A DNA stretch of 38,999 bases, taken from assembly GCF_030457605.1 (NCBI RefSeq), contig NZ_JAKDUR010000019.1:1-38999 (forward strand). The letters run 5' to 3'. Made by a program: the position numbers and the translations under genes. The notes below the pieces were generated by a model. That model saw only the letters and a list, made by a program, of their open reading frames with translations. It was not told where the DNA came from and made no database searches. This DNA comes from Halomonas sp. (GTDB taxonomy: Bacteria; Pseudomonadota; Gammaproteobacteria; Pseudomonadales; Halomonadaceae). Below are positions 7,163 through 15,928 of the stretch, one piece after another; within the stretch, counting starts at the first letter, position 1; each line of letters opens with the position of its first letter.

Positions 7163-7729
7163 ATGAATCCAACGACAGTGATCAAACTCCCCTTCACGCG
7201 CGGGGCGGGCTGGAAAGAGCTGCAGCGCCGCCGCCCCTCCATTGCCAAACTGGCGTTCGGTCTGGTGCTGCCCATGTCGCTGTTGCCGCCGGTGCTGTTG
7301 TACTACGCCGGCACCCACTACGGCGACGCCTTTGCTCCGGGCTTTGGCGATCGCGAATGGCGCTTCATTACCACCATCCTGTTCTTGTCCGAGCTACTGA
7401 CATTTTTCGTCATGGGCTGGCTGATCCACACCGTGGCCAACATTGCCGATGAACTCTCCATCGACTATCAGGATGCCTACCTGCTGGCGGCTCTTGCTCC
7501 GCTGCCGTTGTGGTCGTCGTCCATCGTGCTGCTGGTTCCCAGCCTGTTACTCAACGTGCTGGCCGTGCTGGTGGCACTGGGCATCTCGTGCAGCCTGGTG
7601 TATCAGGGGCTCGGTGCCCTTTGCGCGCGCCACGGGCAGGACATCACCACCATGTCAGCGACCTACACCATCATGGCCGCCGGCGTCATGGCCTGGGGTC
7701 TTTTGATGGCGATTGTCTGGGCTTACTGA
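7163..7729 (+). CDS. Yip1-family inner-membrane protein
   Basis: A 188-residue integral membrane protein with about five hydrophobic segments after a basic N-terminus. The pattern GWKELQRRRPSIAKL, then LVLPMSLLPPVLLY, resembles bacterial Yip1-domain (PF04893) proteins, whose function is poorly known. The ATG at 7163 has AAGGAG 7 bases upstream; the frame is open further upstream but the first codons there lie across the marR promoter. It is followed after 9 bases by the CZB chemoreceptor, so the two probably form an operon under the palindrome. No catalytic motif is visible. Confidence 0.75.
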   Translation: MNPTTVIKLPFTRGAGWKELQRRRPSIAKLAFGLVLPMSLLPPVLLYYAGTHYGDAFAPGFGDREWRFITTILFLSELLTFFVMGWLIHTVANIADELSIDYQDAYLLAALAPLPLWSSSIVLLVPSLLLNVLAVLVALGISCSLVYQGLGALCARHGQDITTMSATYTIMAAGVMAWGLLMAIVWAY

Positions 7730-7738
7730 GGAGTCACC

Positions 7739-8860
7739 ATGTTGTTACGCAAACGCCAACGTCCCCCAACGCCCGCGCAGGCAGTGGATGACCCCCAGAC
7801 CCTGTGTCTGGAGCGCGATCGCCTGCAGGCACGGGTAGCCGAGCTGGAGTCGGAGCAGCGCGTGCACCAGCACCTGTTCACCAACCTGACCGGCTTCGGC
7901 GACTCGGTTATCGCCCTGCGCGAGTCCTTTACCGATCTGTCTTCGCTGCTGCTGGACAGCCACCAAACCAGCGCGTTTACCACCGAAGAATCCCAGCGCA
8001 GCCAGCAGGCCTTGAACGCCATGCTGGAAGAGCTCAAAGCGCTCAACCAGCGCATCAGCCATGCGGCAGAAGAAGTTACGGTGCTGCACCAGGACGCCGA
8101 GCACATCGACAGTTTTGTGCAGGCGATCGACAAAATCTCGCTGCAATCGACTCTGCTGGCCTTTAACGCCAGTATCGAGGCCGCCCGTGCCGGTGAAGCC
8201 GGCCGCGGCTTTGCCGTGGTAGCCACCGAAGTGCGCCAGCTGGCCACTCGCACCCACGGTGCCACCGGCGAAATCGGCGAGCTTAACCGCAGCATTTTGC
8301 AGCAGGCAGAAAGCGTCGACGGCACCATGCTGGACAACGCCCAAAAGGCCGACCACCTGAGCACCGAAGCCGGCCAGGTCATGCAGCGCACCGAGCAGCT
8401 GCTCACCTTGACCCGGGAGAGCAGCAAAACGCTGTCGTTTTCTGCCATGTTGAGCGAGGTGGAGCTGGCCAATCTGGAGGAGCTTGAGATCAAGCTGGAC
8501 GTCTACCGAATTTTCATGGGGCTCTCGGACAAAAGCGCCTCCGACATCCCCGACGAAACCCAGTGCGCACTGGGTCAGTGGTACTACCAGGGTACCGGCA
8601 ACCAGCAGTTCTACAACGACCAGGATTTCCAGGCGCTGGAAGCGCCCCACCGCGAGGTGCACCAGCAGGCCATCGCCGCAGTGGATTATCGCCAGGCCGG
8701 CGACACCGTGGCCGCCATGGCAGCGCTTTCGCGCATGGAAGCGGCTAACCTGAACGTCATGGAACGGCTGCGCTATATCATGCGCAAATACCGCCCGGCG
8801 GCGTCAACGTCGCTGCCGACAGAAGCCGATTCCCAGCCGACGACGTTGGCGCTCGCCTAG
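7739..8860 (+). CDS. soluble methyl-accepting chemotaxis-type receptor with C-terminal CZB domain
   Basis: A 373-residue cytoplasmic protein without membrane helices. An N-terminal coiled coil (about 20-60) leads into an MCP signalling hairpin (about 120-175) containing the conserved [20 protein letters not shown] tip that contacts CheA/CheW. A C-terminal zinc-binding CZB domain follows, with CALGQWYY near residue 275 and HREVHQQ further on, giving the Cys/His ligands. CZB receptors are known to respond to zinc and to oxidants such as HOCl. No sensor domain precedes the hairpin, so CZB is the likely input. It lies 9 bases after yip1 with GAGGAG as ribosome site. Its TAG shares the CTAG at 8857-8860 with the nnrS stop on the other strand. 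Confidence 0.9.
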   Translation: MLLRKRQRPPTPAQAVDDPQTLCLERDRLQARVAELESEQRVHQHLFTNLTGFGDSVIALRESFTDLSSLLLDSHQTSAFTTEESQRSQQALNAMLEELKALNQRISHAAEEVTVLHQDAEHIDSFVQAIDKISLQSTLLAFNASIEAARAGEAGRGFAVVATEVRQLATRTHGATGEIGELNRSILQQAESVDGTMLDNAQKADHLSTEAGQVMQRTEQLLTLTRESSKTLSFSAMLSEVELANLEELEIKLDVYRIFMGLSDKSASDIPDETQCALGQWYYQGTGNQQFYNDQDFQALEAPHREVHQQAIAAVDYRQAGDTVAAMAALSRMEAANLNVMERLRYIMRKYRPAASTSLPTEADSQPTTLALA

Positions 8861-10026
8861 CGCCCCACTCTGGCGGCGGCGATCCAGTGCACCAGCCGCC
8901 AGGCCACTAACAGCCAGGCCGCACTCCAGCACAGCGCCGCGCTCCACAGCGCGGCCTGCCCGCCGCCAAAGGCCACCGCCAGCCGCAATACGGCAGCGGC
9001 GGCAAACAGCAGCGCCAGCGGCACAAACGCCGGCTCGTCTTCCGGGCGGGCCTTCGCTCGGCTTGCCGCCTGGCGCAGCATTACCGCGCTTGACAGCGTG
9101 CCCAGCGCGCCCACGGTAATCGCGTGCAGCGCGGTGCTCACCGGCAGCACGCCCATCACCGCTGCGCCATAAAGCCAAAGCCCCGCCGCCAGCCAGGCGT
9201 AGCCCGCCATGGGGGCCAAAAGATCGGCGCGCCGGCGGCACTGCCACGGCTCGAACCCCCACAGCCGATACGCCACCAACACCCCGGCCACAAGCGCCAG
9301 CAGCGCGGCAACGGTGCGCCCCAACGGCAGCCAAAGGACGAGCGGCAGCGCGCCCAGCAGCACAATCAGCGCCGCCTCAAGCCGCGGCTGCACACCGGCA
9401 CCGCTTTTGTTGCGATGGCGCTTGAAGTAGCCGTTGACCGCCGGCGCAATCAGCCGCCCGCCCATGAACGTCATCAACAGCGCCAGCCAGAAAACGCCCT
9501 GTTCCAGTAGCGCAAACGCCGGCCAGCCGCCTTGATGGCGCGCCCCCAGGCTCGCCACGGCCACCAGGCAAATCATCCCGATCAGCGGCCCCAGCACCTT
9601 GTTGCGCCACTTTTTCGCGGCAAAAAAGCGCGGGATCACCAGCCACGCCACCAGTGCGGCGAACGCCGCGTCGGCCACGCTTGAGGCGAACAGCCAAACG
9701 CCGCTGACAAGCGCCAGCCGCCCGGCCAGCCACAGCGTCACCAGTATCGCCATTCGCTCCCGGCTCAGCGGCCCCAGTAGGTAGCCGGCCACCACCGCCA
9801 GCGCAAAACCGAACAAAAGCTCCCGAGCGTGCCCGGCGGGCGTTGCCAACAGCCCCGACAGCGGCAGCCAGCCAAACATCGCCAATAGCGACAGCGGCAA
9901 CACCAGCGCGGCGTGCAGCGCGGCCAGCGGGAAAAACATCTGCCACGCCTGGGGGCGGCCGCGCCCGGCGGATGCGTCAGCGTGGCGCTCGGCCCACTGT
10001 CGATAAGCGGTGAAAAAATTGAACAT
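8857..10026 (-). CDS. nnrS: NnrS family haem-copper membrane protein
   Basis: A 389-residue protein with about twelve hydrophobic helices. NnrS signatures include [19 protein letters not shown] near residue 66 and [15 protein letters not shown] near 300, where histidines bind haem and copper. NnrS proteins are induced with denitrification genes and protect cells against NO-derived damage, including loss of iron from central enzymes. It converges on the CZB receptor gene and diverges from modA. I found no FNR/DNR box in the short gap to modA, so its regulation is not clear from sequence. Confidence 0.93.
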   Translation of the reverse strand: MFNFFTAYRQWAERHADASAGRGRPQAWQMFFPLAALHAALVLPLSLLAMFGWLPLSGLLATPAGHARELLFGFALAVVAGYLLGPLSRERMAILVTLWLAGRLALVSGVWLFASSVADAAFAALVAWLVIPRFFAAKKWRNKVLGPLIGMICLVAVASLGARHQGGWPAFALLEQGVFWLALLMTFMGGRLIAPAVNGYFKRHRNKSGAGVQPRLEAALIVLLGALPLVLWLPLGRTVAALLALVAGVLVAYRLWGFEPWQCRRRADLLAPMAGYAWLAAGLWLYGAAVMGVLPVSTALHAITVGALGTLSSAVMLRQAASRAKARPEDEPAFVPLALLFAAAAVLRLAVAFGGGQAALWSAALCWSAAWLLVAWRLVHWIAAARVGR

Positions 10027-10148
10027 GCCCCCAAACTAGCGCTTTACGCCGGCAAGTTCGACCACCTTCGAGCGTCCGCCGTTTGCAAGCCATACGGCGG
10101 CGCGGTAGCTTCGCCATGTACTTCACGACATCACAACGGAATATCACC

Positions 10149-10982
10149 ATGGGCAACGCATTGTCTTCGCTCGCCATGGCTCGGCCACGGGCCTGCTTCA
10201 TCTCGCTGCGCCCGGCGCTGGCGCTGGCCGCGCTGGGTACGGCCGGTATCGCCCAGGCCGGCACCCTGCACGTGGCCGCCGCCACCTCCATGACCGACGC
10301 CATGAACGAGGCCATCGCCGCCTACACCGCCGAGCGCGCTGGCGTAAACATCGTGCCGGTGTACGCCTCGTCCTCGACGCTTGCCCGCCAGATCGCCAAC
10401 GGCTCGCCGGCCCGGGTGTATATCTCCGCCAACCAGAAATGGATGGACTGGCTGGAAGACGAAGGCGTCAACGTCCAGCAGCGCGTCGATCTGCTGCAAA
10501 ACCGCCTGGCGCTGGTGGCCCCCGCGGATGAGGCCGACGGCGACTTCATCCCCGGCGAAAGCGGCAGGCTTGCAAGCCTTTTGAGTGACGGCGAACGCCT
10601 GGCCGTGGGCGACCCGGACCACGTCCCCGCCGGCATCTACGCCAGGCAGGCGTTTGAAGCCCTTGGCGAGTGGGAGGCGCTGGCCCCGCGGCTGGCGCGC
10701 GCCAGCGACGTGCGCAGCGCACTGGCGCTTGTCGAGCGCGGCGAGACCCCGGCCGGCGTGGTCTACCAAACCGATGCCCAGGCCAGCGACGGCGTCACCA
10801 CGCTGGGGCTTTTCCCGCTCGACACCCACGACCCCATCGTCTACCCGGCGGCGCTGATCAGTGCACAGGGCAACGACGACGCCTCCGCCTTCCGTGCCTG
10901 GCTTGAAGGCGAAGAGGCCACGGCCATTTTTGCCGACCACGGCTTTGCTTCGGCGCGGGATCACTCAGCACAGGATCAATAG
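10149..10982 (+). CDS. modA: ModA, periplasmic molybdate-binding protein
   Basis: A 277-residue secreted binding protein. A signal peptide runs to about residue 37 (hydrophobic ALALAALGTAGIAQAG) and mature GTLHVAAATSMTDAM matches the start of ModA, including the serine that contacts the oxyanion. Motifs YASSSTLARQI, ISANQKWMDWL, GDPDHVPAGIY and GVVYQTDA follow the ModA order. It delivers molybdate (or tungstate) to ModBC. The start at 10149 is the most upstream ATG with a plausible, weak ribosome site (GGA); an in-frame ATG at 10176 would also leave a signal peptide. No clear ModE site was found upstream. modB follows after 11 bases. Confidence 0.93.
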   Translation: MGNALSSLAMARPRACFISLRPALALAALGTAGIAQAGTLHVAAATSMTDAMNEAIAAYTAERAGVNIVPVYASSSTLARQIANGSPARVYISANQKWMDWLEDEGVNVQQRVDLLQNRLALVAPADEADGDFIPGESGRLASLLSDGERLAVGDPDHVPAGIYARQAFEALGEWEALAPRLARASDVRSALALVERGETPAGVVYQTDAQASDGVTTLGLFPLDTHDPIVYPAALISAQGNDDASAFRAWLEGEEATAIFADHGFASARDHSAQDQ

Positions 10983-10993
10983 AAGCGAGCCCT

Positions 10994-11698
10994 ATGTTAT
11001 CCGCAGCGGAATGGGACGCCATCCAGCTCAGCCTGCGCATTGCGCTAAGCGCGGTAGGCTGGATTTTGCTTCCCGGCATTGCCGTGGCCTGGCTGCTGGC
11101 CCGGCGGGAGTTTCGCGGCAAGGCGCTGCTTGACGGCATCGTCCATCTGCCGCTGGTGCTGCCGCCGGTGGTGATCGGCTATCTGCTGCTGGTCTCGCTG
11201 GGCCGGCGCGGCGTCGTCGGCCAGTGGCTTTATGAGCTGGCCGGCGTCTCCCTGCCGTTTACCTGGCAGGGGGCGGCGGTGGCCAGCGGCGTCATGGCCT
11301 TTCCGCTGCTGGTGCGCGCGGTGCGTCTCTCGCTCGAGGCGGTGGACCCAAAGCTTGAGGCTGCTGCCTACACCCTGGGCGCGAGCCGCTGGCGGATTTT
11401 TCTCACCGTCACCCTGCCGCTGTGCGTTCCCGGGCTTATCACCGGCACCATGCTGGCCTTTGCCCGAGCGCTGTCGGAGTTCGGCGCGACCATCACCTTT
11501 GCCTCCAACATCCCCGGCGAAACCCGCACCCTGCCGCTGGCGCTTTACAGCCTGATCCAGACCCCCGGGCAGGAAGCCGCCGCGGCGCGGCTGTGCGTGA
11601 TTTCGGTGGTGATCGCCATGATCTCGCTGGTGGCCTCGGAGTGGCTTGCGCGCAACGCCCGCCGGCGCACAAGCGAGCGCGACGGGCAGGAGGCTTGA
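10994..11698 (+). CDS. modB: ModB, molybdate ABC transporter permease
   Basis: A 234-residue permease with five to six membrane helices. The EAA loop that docks onto ModC is visible as EAAAYTLGASRWRIFLTVTL (about residues 121-140), and RALSEFGATITFA is typical of ModB. It forms the channel of the molybdate importer. It lies between modA and modC with short gaps on both sides, two bases separating its stop from modC, so all three are surely co-transcribed. Confidence 0.96.
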   Translation: MLSAAEWDAIQLSLRIALSAVGWILLPGIAVAWLLARREFRGKALLDGIVHLPLVLPPVVIGYLLLVSLGRRGVVGQWLYELAGVSLPFTWQGAAVASGVMAFPLLVRAVRLSLEAVDPKLEAAAYTLGASRWRIFLTVTLPLCVPGLITGTMLAFARALSEFGATITFASNIPGETRTLPLALYSLIQTPGQEAAAARLCVISVVIAMISLVASEWLARNARRRTSERDGQEA

Positions 11699-11700
11699 AC

Positions 11701-12807
11701 ATGACGGGCCAGCGTTTACCGAGCGGCGGCCTTCGGGTCAGCGTGCAAAAGCGCCAGGGCCGCTTTGCCCTGGACGCCGATCTTGACCTGCCGGCGTCCG
11801 GCGTCAGCGCGCTGTTCGGTGCCTCGGGCAGCGGCAAGACCACCCTCCTGCGCCTTGTCGCCGGGCTCGACCGGCCCGACGCCGGGCGCATTGCGCTGGG
11901 CGAGCGCACCCTGGTAAACGTTGACGACAAGACCTTTGTGCCGCCCAACCGGCGGCGCATCGGCGTGGTGTTTCAGGAGCCCCGGCTGTTCCCCCACTAC
12001 CGAGTGCGCAAAAATCTCGCCTACGGCATGCCGGCCTCCGCCCGCCCGCGCTTTGACGCCGTGGTGGCGCTGCTGGGCATCGGCCATCTGCTCGACCGCA
12101 TGCCCGGCACGCTTTCCGGCGGCGAGGCCCAGCGAGTGGCCATCGGCCGGGCGCTCTTGACCGAGCCGGACCTTCTACTGATGGACGAGCCGCTCTCGGG
12201 GCTCGACGGCGCGCGCAAACGCGAGCTGTTGCAGTTTATCCGGCGGCTGGTGAACGAAATCAACATCCCCGTGGTTTACATCAGCCACGACCCGGCCGAA
12301 ATCACCGCCATCGCCGACCATCTGACCGTGCTGGAAAACGGCCGGGTACTGGCAAGCGACACGCTGGAAAGCGTGCTGCTGCGGGTAGACCTCACCGAGC
12401 AGCTGGGCGGCTTTGACGCCGCCTCCACCCTGGACGCCACGGTAGTGGGCCACGACGACCATTACGGCCTGACCGAACTTGCCGTGGACGACGAGCGAAT
12501 CTTGAGCGTACCGCTTTATGATGCGCCGGTGGGTACCCGCTTGCGCCTGCGCATTCCCGCCCGGGACGTGGCGCTGGCGGTGAATGCCCCCGAAGGCACC
12601 AGCTACCGCAACCGGCTGGCCGCCTGCATCGAGGCGCTGACCCCGCTGCCCCAGGACCCGGCGGCGATGGAGGCGATCCTGCAGCTTGGCGAGCAGCGCC
12701 TGCGTGCCCGGCTGACGCGCAAATCCCGGGATGAAATGGCGCTGGCCGAGGGCCAGCACGTCACCGCGCTGATCCGCAGCGTGGCGTTTGATACCCGCTG
12801 GCGCTGA
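11701..12807 (+). CDS. modC: ModC, molybdate ABC transporter ATPase
   Basis: A 368-residue ATPase. Walker A is GASGSGKTT with Lys46, the Q-loop is FQEPRLFPHY, the signature is LSGGEAQRVA, Walker B is LLLMDEPLSGLD and the H-loop is SHDPAE. The last part (about 290-368) is the MOP/TOBE-type molybdate regulatory domain. The ATG at 11701 directly follows modB; a longer open frame begins inside modB but is a wrong-frame extension. The stop codon lies within a perfect hairpin (12801-12822). Confidence 0.96.
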   Translation: MTGQRLPSGGLRVSVQKRQGRFALDADLDLPASGVSALFGASGSGKTTLLRLVAGLDRPDAGRIALGERTLVNVDDKTFVPPNRRRIGVVFQEPRLFPHYRVRKNLAYGMPASARPRFDAVVALLGIGHLLDRMPGTLSGGEAQRVAIGRALLTEPDLLLMDEPLSGLDGARKRELLQFIRRLVNEINIPVVYISHDPAEITAIADHLTVLENGRVLASDTLESVLLRVDLTEQLGGFDAASTLDATVVGHDDHYGLTELAVDDERILSVPLYDAPVGTRLRLRIPARDVALAVNAPEGTSYRNRLAACIEALTPLPQDPAAMEAILQLGEQRLRARLTRKSRDEMALAEGQHVTALIRSVAFDTRWR

Positions 12808-12822
12808 CTCGACAGTCAGCGC
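12801..12822 (+). terminator. hairpin over the modC stop codon
   Basis: Arms GCGCTGACT and AGTCAGCGC are perfectly complementary around CGAC. The modC TGA (12805-12807) is inside the left arm. No U tract follows, so it may protect the 3' end of the message or act with Rho, and is not a classical intrinsic terminator. Confidence 0.55.
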
Positions 12823-12873
12823 GGCCGCCGGCACGGCGTGACCCATCCGCCGGCTCGACAAGACGGCAACAAC

Positions 12874-12895
12874 GAATAACATTGAATATCATTCA
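12874..12895. promoter_or_regulatory. Fur-like box upstream of the imelysin operon
   Basis: GAATAACATTGAATATCATT (12874-12893) resembles the Fur 19-mer, and TGAAT-ATC-ATTCA at 12883-12895 is a perfect inverted repeat. It lies about 55 bases before the first imelysin gene. Imelysin-type iron genes are often Fur-controlled, which supports the call. Confidence 0.6.
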
Positions 12896-12949
12896 TGCCA
12901 CAAGGTAACGTAGGCCTACATTTCGGCCATTACTCCAAGGAAACGCCGC

Positions 12950-14215
12950 ATGACTCGTCACCCACTCGTTGCTACTATCTCACTTGCCGCGCTCATGCCG
13001 CTGGCCGCTCAGGCCGCCACCGCCGAGGCTGACGCGGTCATCTCGCACTACGCCGACATCGCCCACGCCACCTATCAGGACGCGCAGACCACCGCCGAGA
13101 CGCTCAACGAACGGATCGACGCGCTGCTGGAAAACCCCACCGCCGAGACCCTGGCCGCGGCCAAAAAGGCCTGGCTTGCCGCCCGCGTGCCCTACCAGCA
13201 GTCCGAAGTGTTCCGCTTCGGCAACGCCGTGGTGGACGACTGGGAAGGCCAGCTCAACGCCTGGCCGCTGGATGAAGGCATGATCGACTACGTCGAGACT
13301 GACGACTACCAGCACGAGCTTGGCAGCGAAGGTGCCACCGCCAACATCGTCGCCAATCAAACCATCAGCGTGGGCGGCAAGGACGTTGACGTCAGCGACA
13401 TCACCCCCGAGGTACTTGCCGACCTCAACGAAATCGGCGGCTCCGAGGCCAACGTTGCCACCGGCTACCACGCCATCGAGTTTCTGCTCTGGGGCCAGGA
13501 CCTGCACGGCTTCGAGGCCGGCAACGGCAACCGCCCGGCAAGCGACTACGCCACCGGCGACAACTGCACCCACGGCAACTGCGACCGCCGGGGCGAGTAC
13601 CTCGACGCCGTCTCCGACCTGCTGGTATCCGACCTTGAGTGGATGACCGAGCAGTGGACCGAAGGCGAGGATGACAACTACCGCGCCGAGCTGCTGGCCG
13701 AAAACGACGAGGAAGGCCTGCGCCGCATCCTCTTCGGCATGGGCTCGCTGTCTCTTGGTGAGCTTGCCGGCGAACGCCTGAAAGTCGCCCTGGAAGCCAA
13801 CTCTTTCGAGGACGAGCACGACTGCTTCAGCGACAACACCCACAACTCGCACTACTACAACGGCCAGGGCATCCAGAACGTCTACACCGGTACCTACGAG
13901 CGGGTGGACGGCAGCGTCGTCTCCGGCCCGGCGGTTGCCGACCTGGTCGAGCAGCAAAACCCCGAGCTTGCCACCGCGCTGCGCGGCCAGCTGGAAACCA
14001 GCATGGACAAGCTTGGCGTGATCAAGCAGACCGCCGAGGCCGAGCAGTCGCCCATGGCGTTCGACATGATGATTGCCCCGGGCAACGAGCAAGGCAGCGC
14101 CATGATCAACGACGCGATTCTCGCGCTGGTGGCGCAAACCGCCTCCATCGAGAAAGCCGCCGGCGAGCTGGGCGTGACCTCGCTGCAGCCCGACACCGCC
14201 GGACACAGCTTCTAA
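12950..14215 (+). CDS. imelysin-family periplasmic iron-uptake protein (peptidase M75-like)
   Basis: A 421-residue exported protein. A signal peptide ends near AAQAA (residue 23), followed by two imelysin helical repeats. The GxHxxE motif is GYHAIE with His174 and Glu177. A cysteine-containing insert (DNCTHGNCDRRG) follows. Members (ICMP, IrpA, EfeO-like) are periplasmic or surface iron-binding proteins. It is the first gene of a block with a DUF1111 protein, a second imelysin and a DUF1513 protein, behind a Fur-like box. The ATG has AAGGAAA upstream. A hairpin with a short U tract follows it, so this first gene may be made in excess of the rest. Confidence 0.9.
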   Translation: MTRHPLVATISLAALMPLAAQAATAEADAVISHYADIAHATYQDAQTTAETLNERIDALLENPTAETLAAAKKAWLAARVPYQQSEVFRFGNAVVDDWEGQLNAWPLDEGMIDYVETDDYQHELGSEGATANIVANQTISVGGKDVDVSDITPEVLADLNEIGGSEANVATGYHAIEFLLWGQDLHGFEAGNGNRPASDYATGDNCTHGNCDRRGEYLDAVSDLLVSDLEWMTEQWTEGEDDNYRAELLAENDEEGLRRILFGMGSLSLGELAGERLKVALEANSFEDEHDCFSDNTHNSHYYNGQGIQNVYTGTYERVDGSVVSGPAVADLVEQQNPELATALRGQLETSMDKLGVIKQTAEAEQSPMAFDMMIAPGNEQGSAMINDAILALVAQTASIEKAAGELGVTSLQPDTAGHSF

Positions 14216-14244
14216 ACATCCGCCGCCAAGGCTGAATGAGGCTC

Positions 14245-14279
14245 AACCGCCCTGTGGCCCTGCCGCAAGGGCGGTTTTT
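14245..14279 (+). terminator. stem-loop with U-run between imelysin and DUF1111 genes
   Basis: Arms AACCGCCCT (14245-14253) and AGGGCGGTT (14268-14276) pair around a 14-base loop and are followed by TTT. It resembles an intrinsic terminator or attenuator inside the operon. Confidence 0.65.
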
Positions 14280-14313
14280 GCCGTTATGGCACACATCCTC
14301 TGCGAGACCGCCC

Positions 14314-15726
14314 ATGACACCGCACTCTTTGACTCTGCTCGCCAGCCTGACGCTCGCTGTCTTCCCAGTCGCCGCCGATGCCGACAAGGCCCACGGCTAC
14401 CCGATTCAGGATACCCGGCTGACCGGCGGCGCGGGCTCCGTTGAGCAGTTTGACCACAACGCCTATTCGCTGCCGCTGGACAACCTGGCCATGACCAAAC
14501 GGCTGGACTTCAGCGTGGGCAACAGCTTTTTTCGCAACCCCTGGGTAGTGGCCCCGGCAAGCACCGCCGCCCGGGACGGGCTGGGGCCGCTGTTCAACAC
14601 CAACAGCTGCCAGGGCTGCCACCTGAAAGATGGCCGCGGCCACCCGCCCAAGGGCGACGAGACGCCCATTGCGCTGTTTTTGCGTCTCTCGCTGCCCGCC
14701 GCCCAGGGCGATGACGAGACCCTCGAGCAGCTGGGCGTGGTGCCGGTGCCCGGCTACGGCCGCCAACTGCAGACCGCCGCGATTCCCGGCGCCGAGCCTG
14801 AAGGTAAAATGGTCATCAAGCACGAAGCCCGCGAAGTCAGCCTTGCCGGCGGCGACACGGTCACGCTGACCGTGCCCCACTACCGCATCGAAGCCCCGGC
14901 CTACGGCGCGCTGCCCGAGGACCTGGAAACCTCGCCAAGGCTTGCCCCACCGATGATCGGGCTGGGCCTTCTGGCCGCGATCCCCGACGACGTCCTGCGC
15001 GCCGCTGCCGATCCTGACGACGCCGACGGCGACGACATTTCCGGCCGGCTCAACCACGTCTGGGACGAGCGCCGCCAGCAAACCGTGGTCGGCCGCTTCG
15101 GCTGGAAAGCCGGCGAGCCGACCGTCGAGCAGCAGGGCATGCACGCCTTCGCCGGCGACATGGGGCTCACCTCAAGCCTTGCGCCGGGTACCGACTGCAC
15201 CGCCGCGCAAAACTGCGATAAGTTCGAGCACGGCGGCGAGCCGGAAGTCAGCGACAAGATCGCGGGCTTCGTGACCTTTTACGCCGAAAGCCTGGCCGTG
15301 CCCATGCGCCGCGACATGGACGACGAAACCGTTGTGCAGGGCGCGCGGCAGTTCAACCGGCGGGGCTGTGCATCCTGCCACACGCCGCGCCAGCAAACCG
15401 CCGACGACGCCTCGCGCCCGGCGATTGCCGGCCAAACCATCTGGCCCTACAGCGATCTTCTGCTCCACGACATGGGCGAGGGCCTGGCCGACAACCGAGC
15501 CGAGTTCGAGGCTACCGGGCAGGAATGGCGCACCCCGCCGCTGTGGGGTATTGGCCTTGCGCAAACGGTTAACCCCCGCGCGCGCTTCTTGCACGATGGC
15601 CGCGCCAAAACCCTTGAAGAAGCGATTTTATGGCACGGCGGCGAGGCCGAAGCGGCGAAGGAGCGCTACCGCCAGCTGCCCAAAGACGAGCGCCAAAGCG
15701 TGCTGCGCTTTCTGGAATCCCTGTAA
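14314..15726 (+). CDS. di-haem c-type DUF1111 protein (CxxCH thiol oxidoreductase-like), iron-uptake operon
   Basis: A 470-residue exported protein with a signal peptide of about 23 residues. Two c-type haem sites are visible: CQGCH at 99-103 and CASCH at 352-356. The overall sequence matches the DUF1111/COG3488 di-haem oxidoreductases related to MauG and bacterial cytochrome c peroxidases. In such operons it sits between two imelysins and is thought to act in periplasmic iron redox chemistry; the exact reaction is not known. ATG 14314 is the start that gives a signal peptide. The open frame extends upstream to 14236, across the hairpin, which is unlikely. Its TAA (15724-15726) is the left border of a structured repeat. 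Confidence 0.88.
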   Translation: MTPHSLTLLASLTLAVFPVAADADKAHGYPIQDTRLTGGAGSVEQFDHNAYSLPLDNLAMTKRLDFSVGNSFFRNPWVVAPASTAARDGLGPLFNTNSCQGCHLKDGRGHPPKGDETPIALFLRLSLPAAQGDDETLEQLGVVPVPGYGRQLQTAAIPGAEPEGKMVIKHEAREVSLAGGDTVTLTVPHYRIEAPAYGALPEDLETSPRLAPPMIGLGLLAAIPDDVLRAAADPDDADGDDISGRLNHVWDERRQQTVVGRFGWKAGEPTVEQQGMHAFAGDMGLTSSLAPGTDCTAAQNCDKFEHGGEPEVSDKIAGFVTFYAESLAVPMRRDMDDETVVQGARQFNRRGCASCHTPRQQTADDASRPAIAGQTIWPYSDLLLHDMGEGLADNRAEFEATGQEWRTPPLWGIGLAQTVNPRARFLHDGRAKTLEEAILWHGGEAEAAKERYRQLPKDERQSVLRFLESL

Positions 15727-15730
15727 CTCT

Positions 15731-15895
15731 CAAAGCCATTGCAGTTGGAGACAACTCATCGAACCGGTAACAGGTCAAAGAGAGGGTTCTACGCCATGGA
15801 TGGCGTAGGTAGCGTCCAAGGACGGATTCATAGCGCCCTCTCGGCGGCCTGTTACCGGTTCCATTAACGTCATTGAACCAACTGCGATAGCCCTG
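15731..15895. repeat. nested inverted-repeat element (MITE/REP-like) inside the iron operon
   Basis: Three pairs of arms are nested: CAAAGCCATTGCAGTTGG (15731-15748) with CCAACTGCGATAGCCCTG (15878-15895), 14 of 18 paired; GAACCGGTAACAGG (15761-15774) with CCTGTTACCGGTTC (15848-15861), perfect; and GAGAGGG (15780-15786) with CCCTCTC (15836-15842), perfect. Inside are a perfect 9-bp hairpin CTACGCCAT-GG-ATGGCGTAG (15789-15808) and CGTCC-AA-GGACG (15813-15824). The element is flanked by near-copies CCCTGTAACTCT (15719-15730) and CCCTGTTTTAACTCT (15891-15905), which look like a target duplication. It has no coding capacity. Confidence 0.85.
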
Positions 15896-15928
15896 TTTTA
15901 ACTCTTCCTGTTTTATCAAGGAACCTGC

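Noticed and set aside
10027-10148. Possible FNR/DNR or ModE site between nnrS and modA
   Set aside because: Only loose repeats (TTCGACCACCTTCGA) are present; neither TTGAT-N4-ATCAA nor a ModE-like TATA palindrome could be found.
12980-14206. Long minus-strand open frame opposite the first imelysin
   Set aside because: Low-complexity Gly/Val-rich translation antisense to a family-matched gene with a signal peptide.
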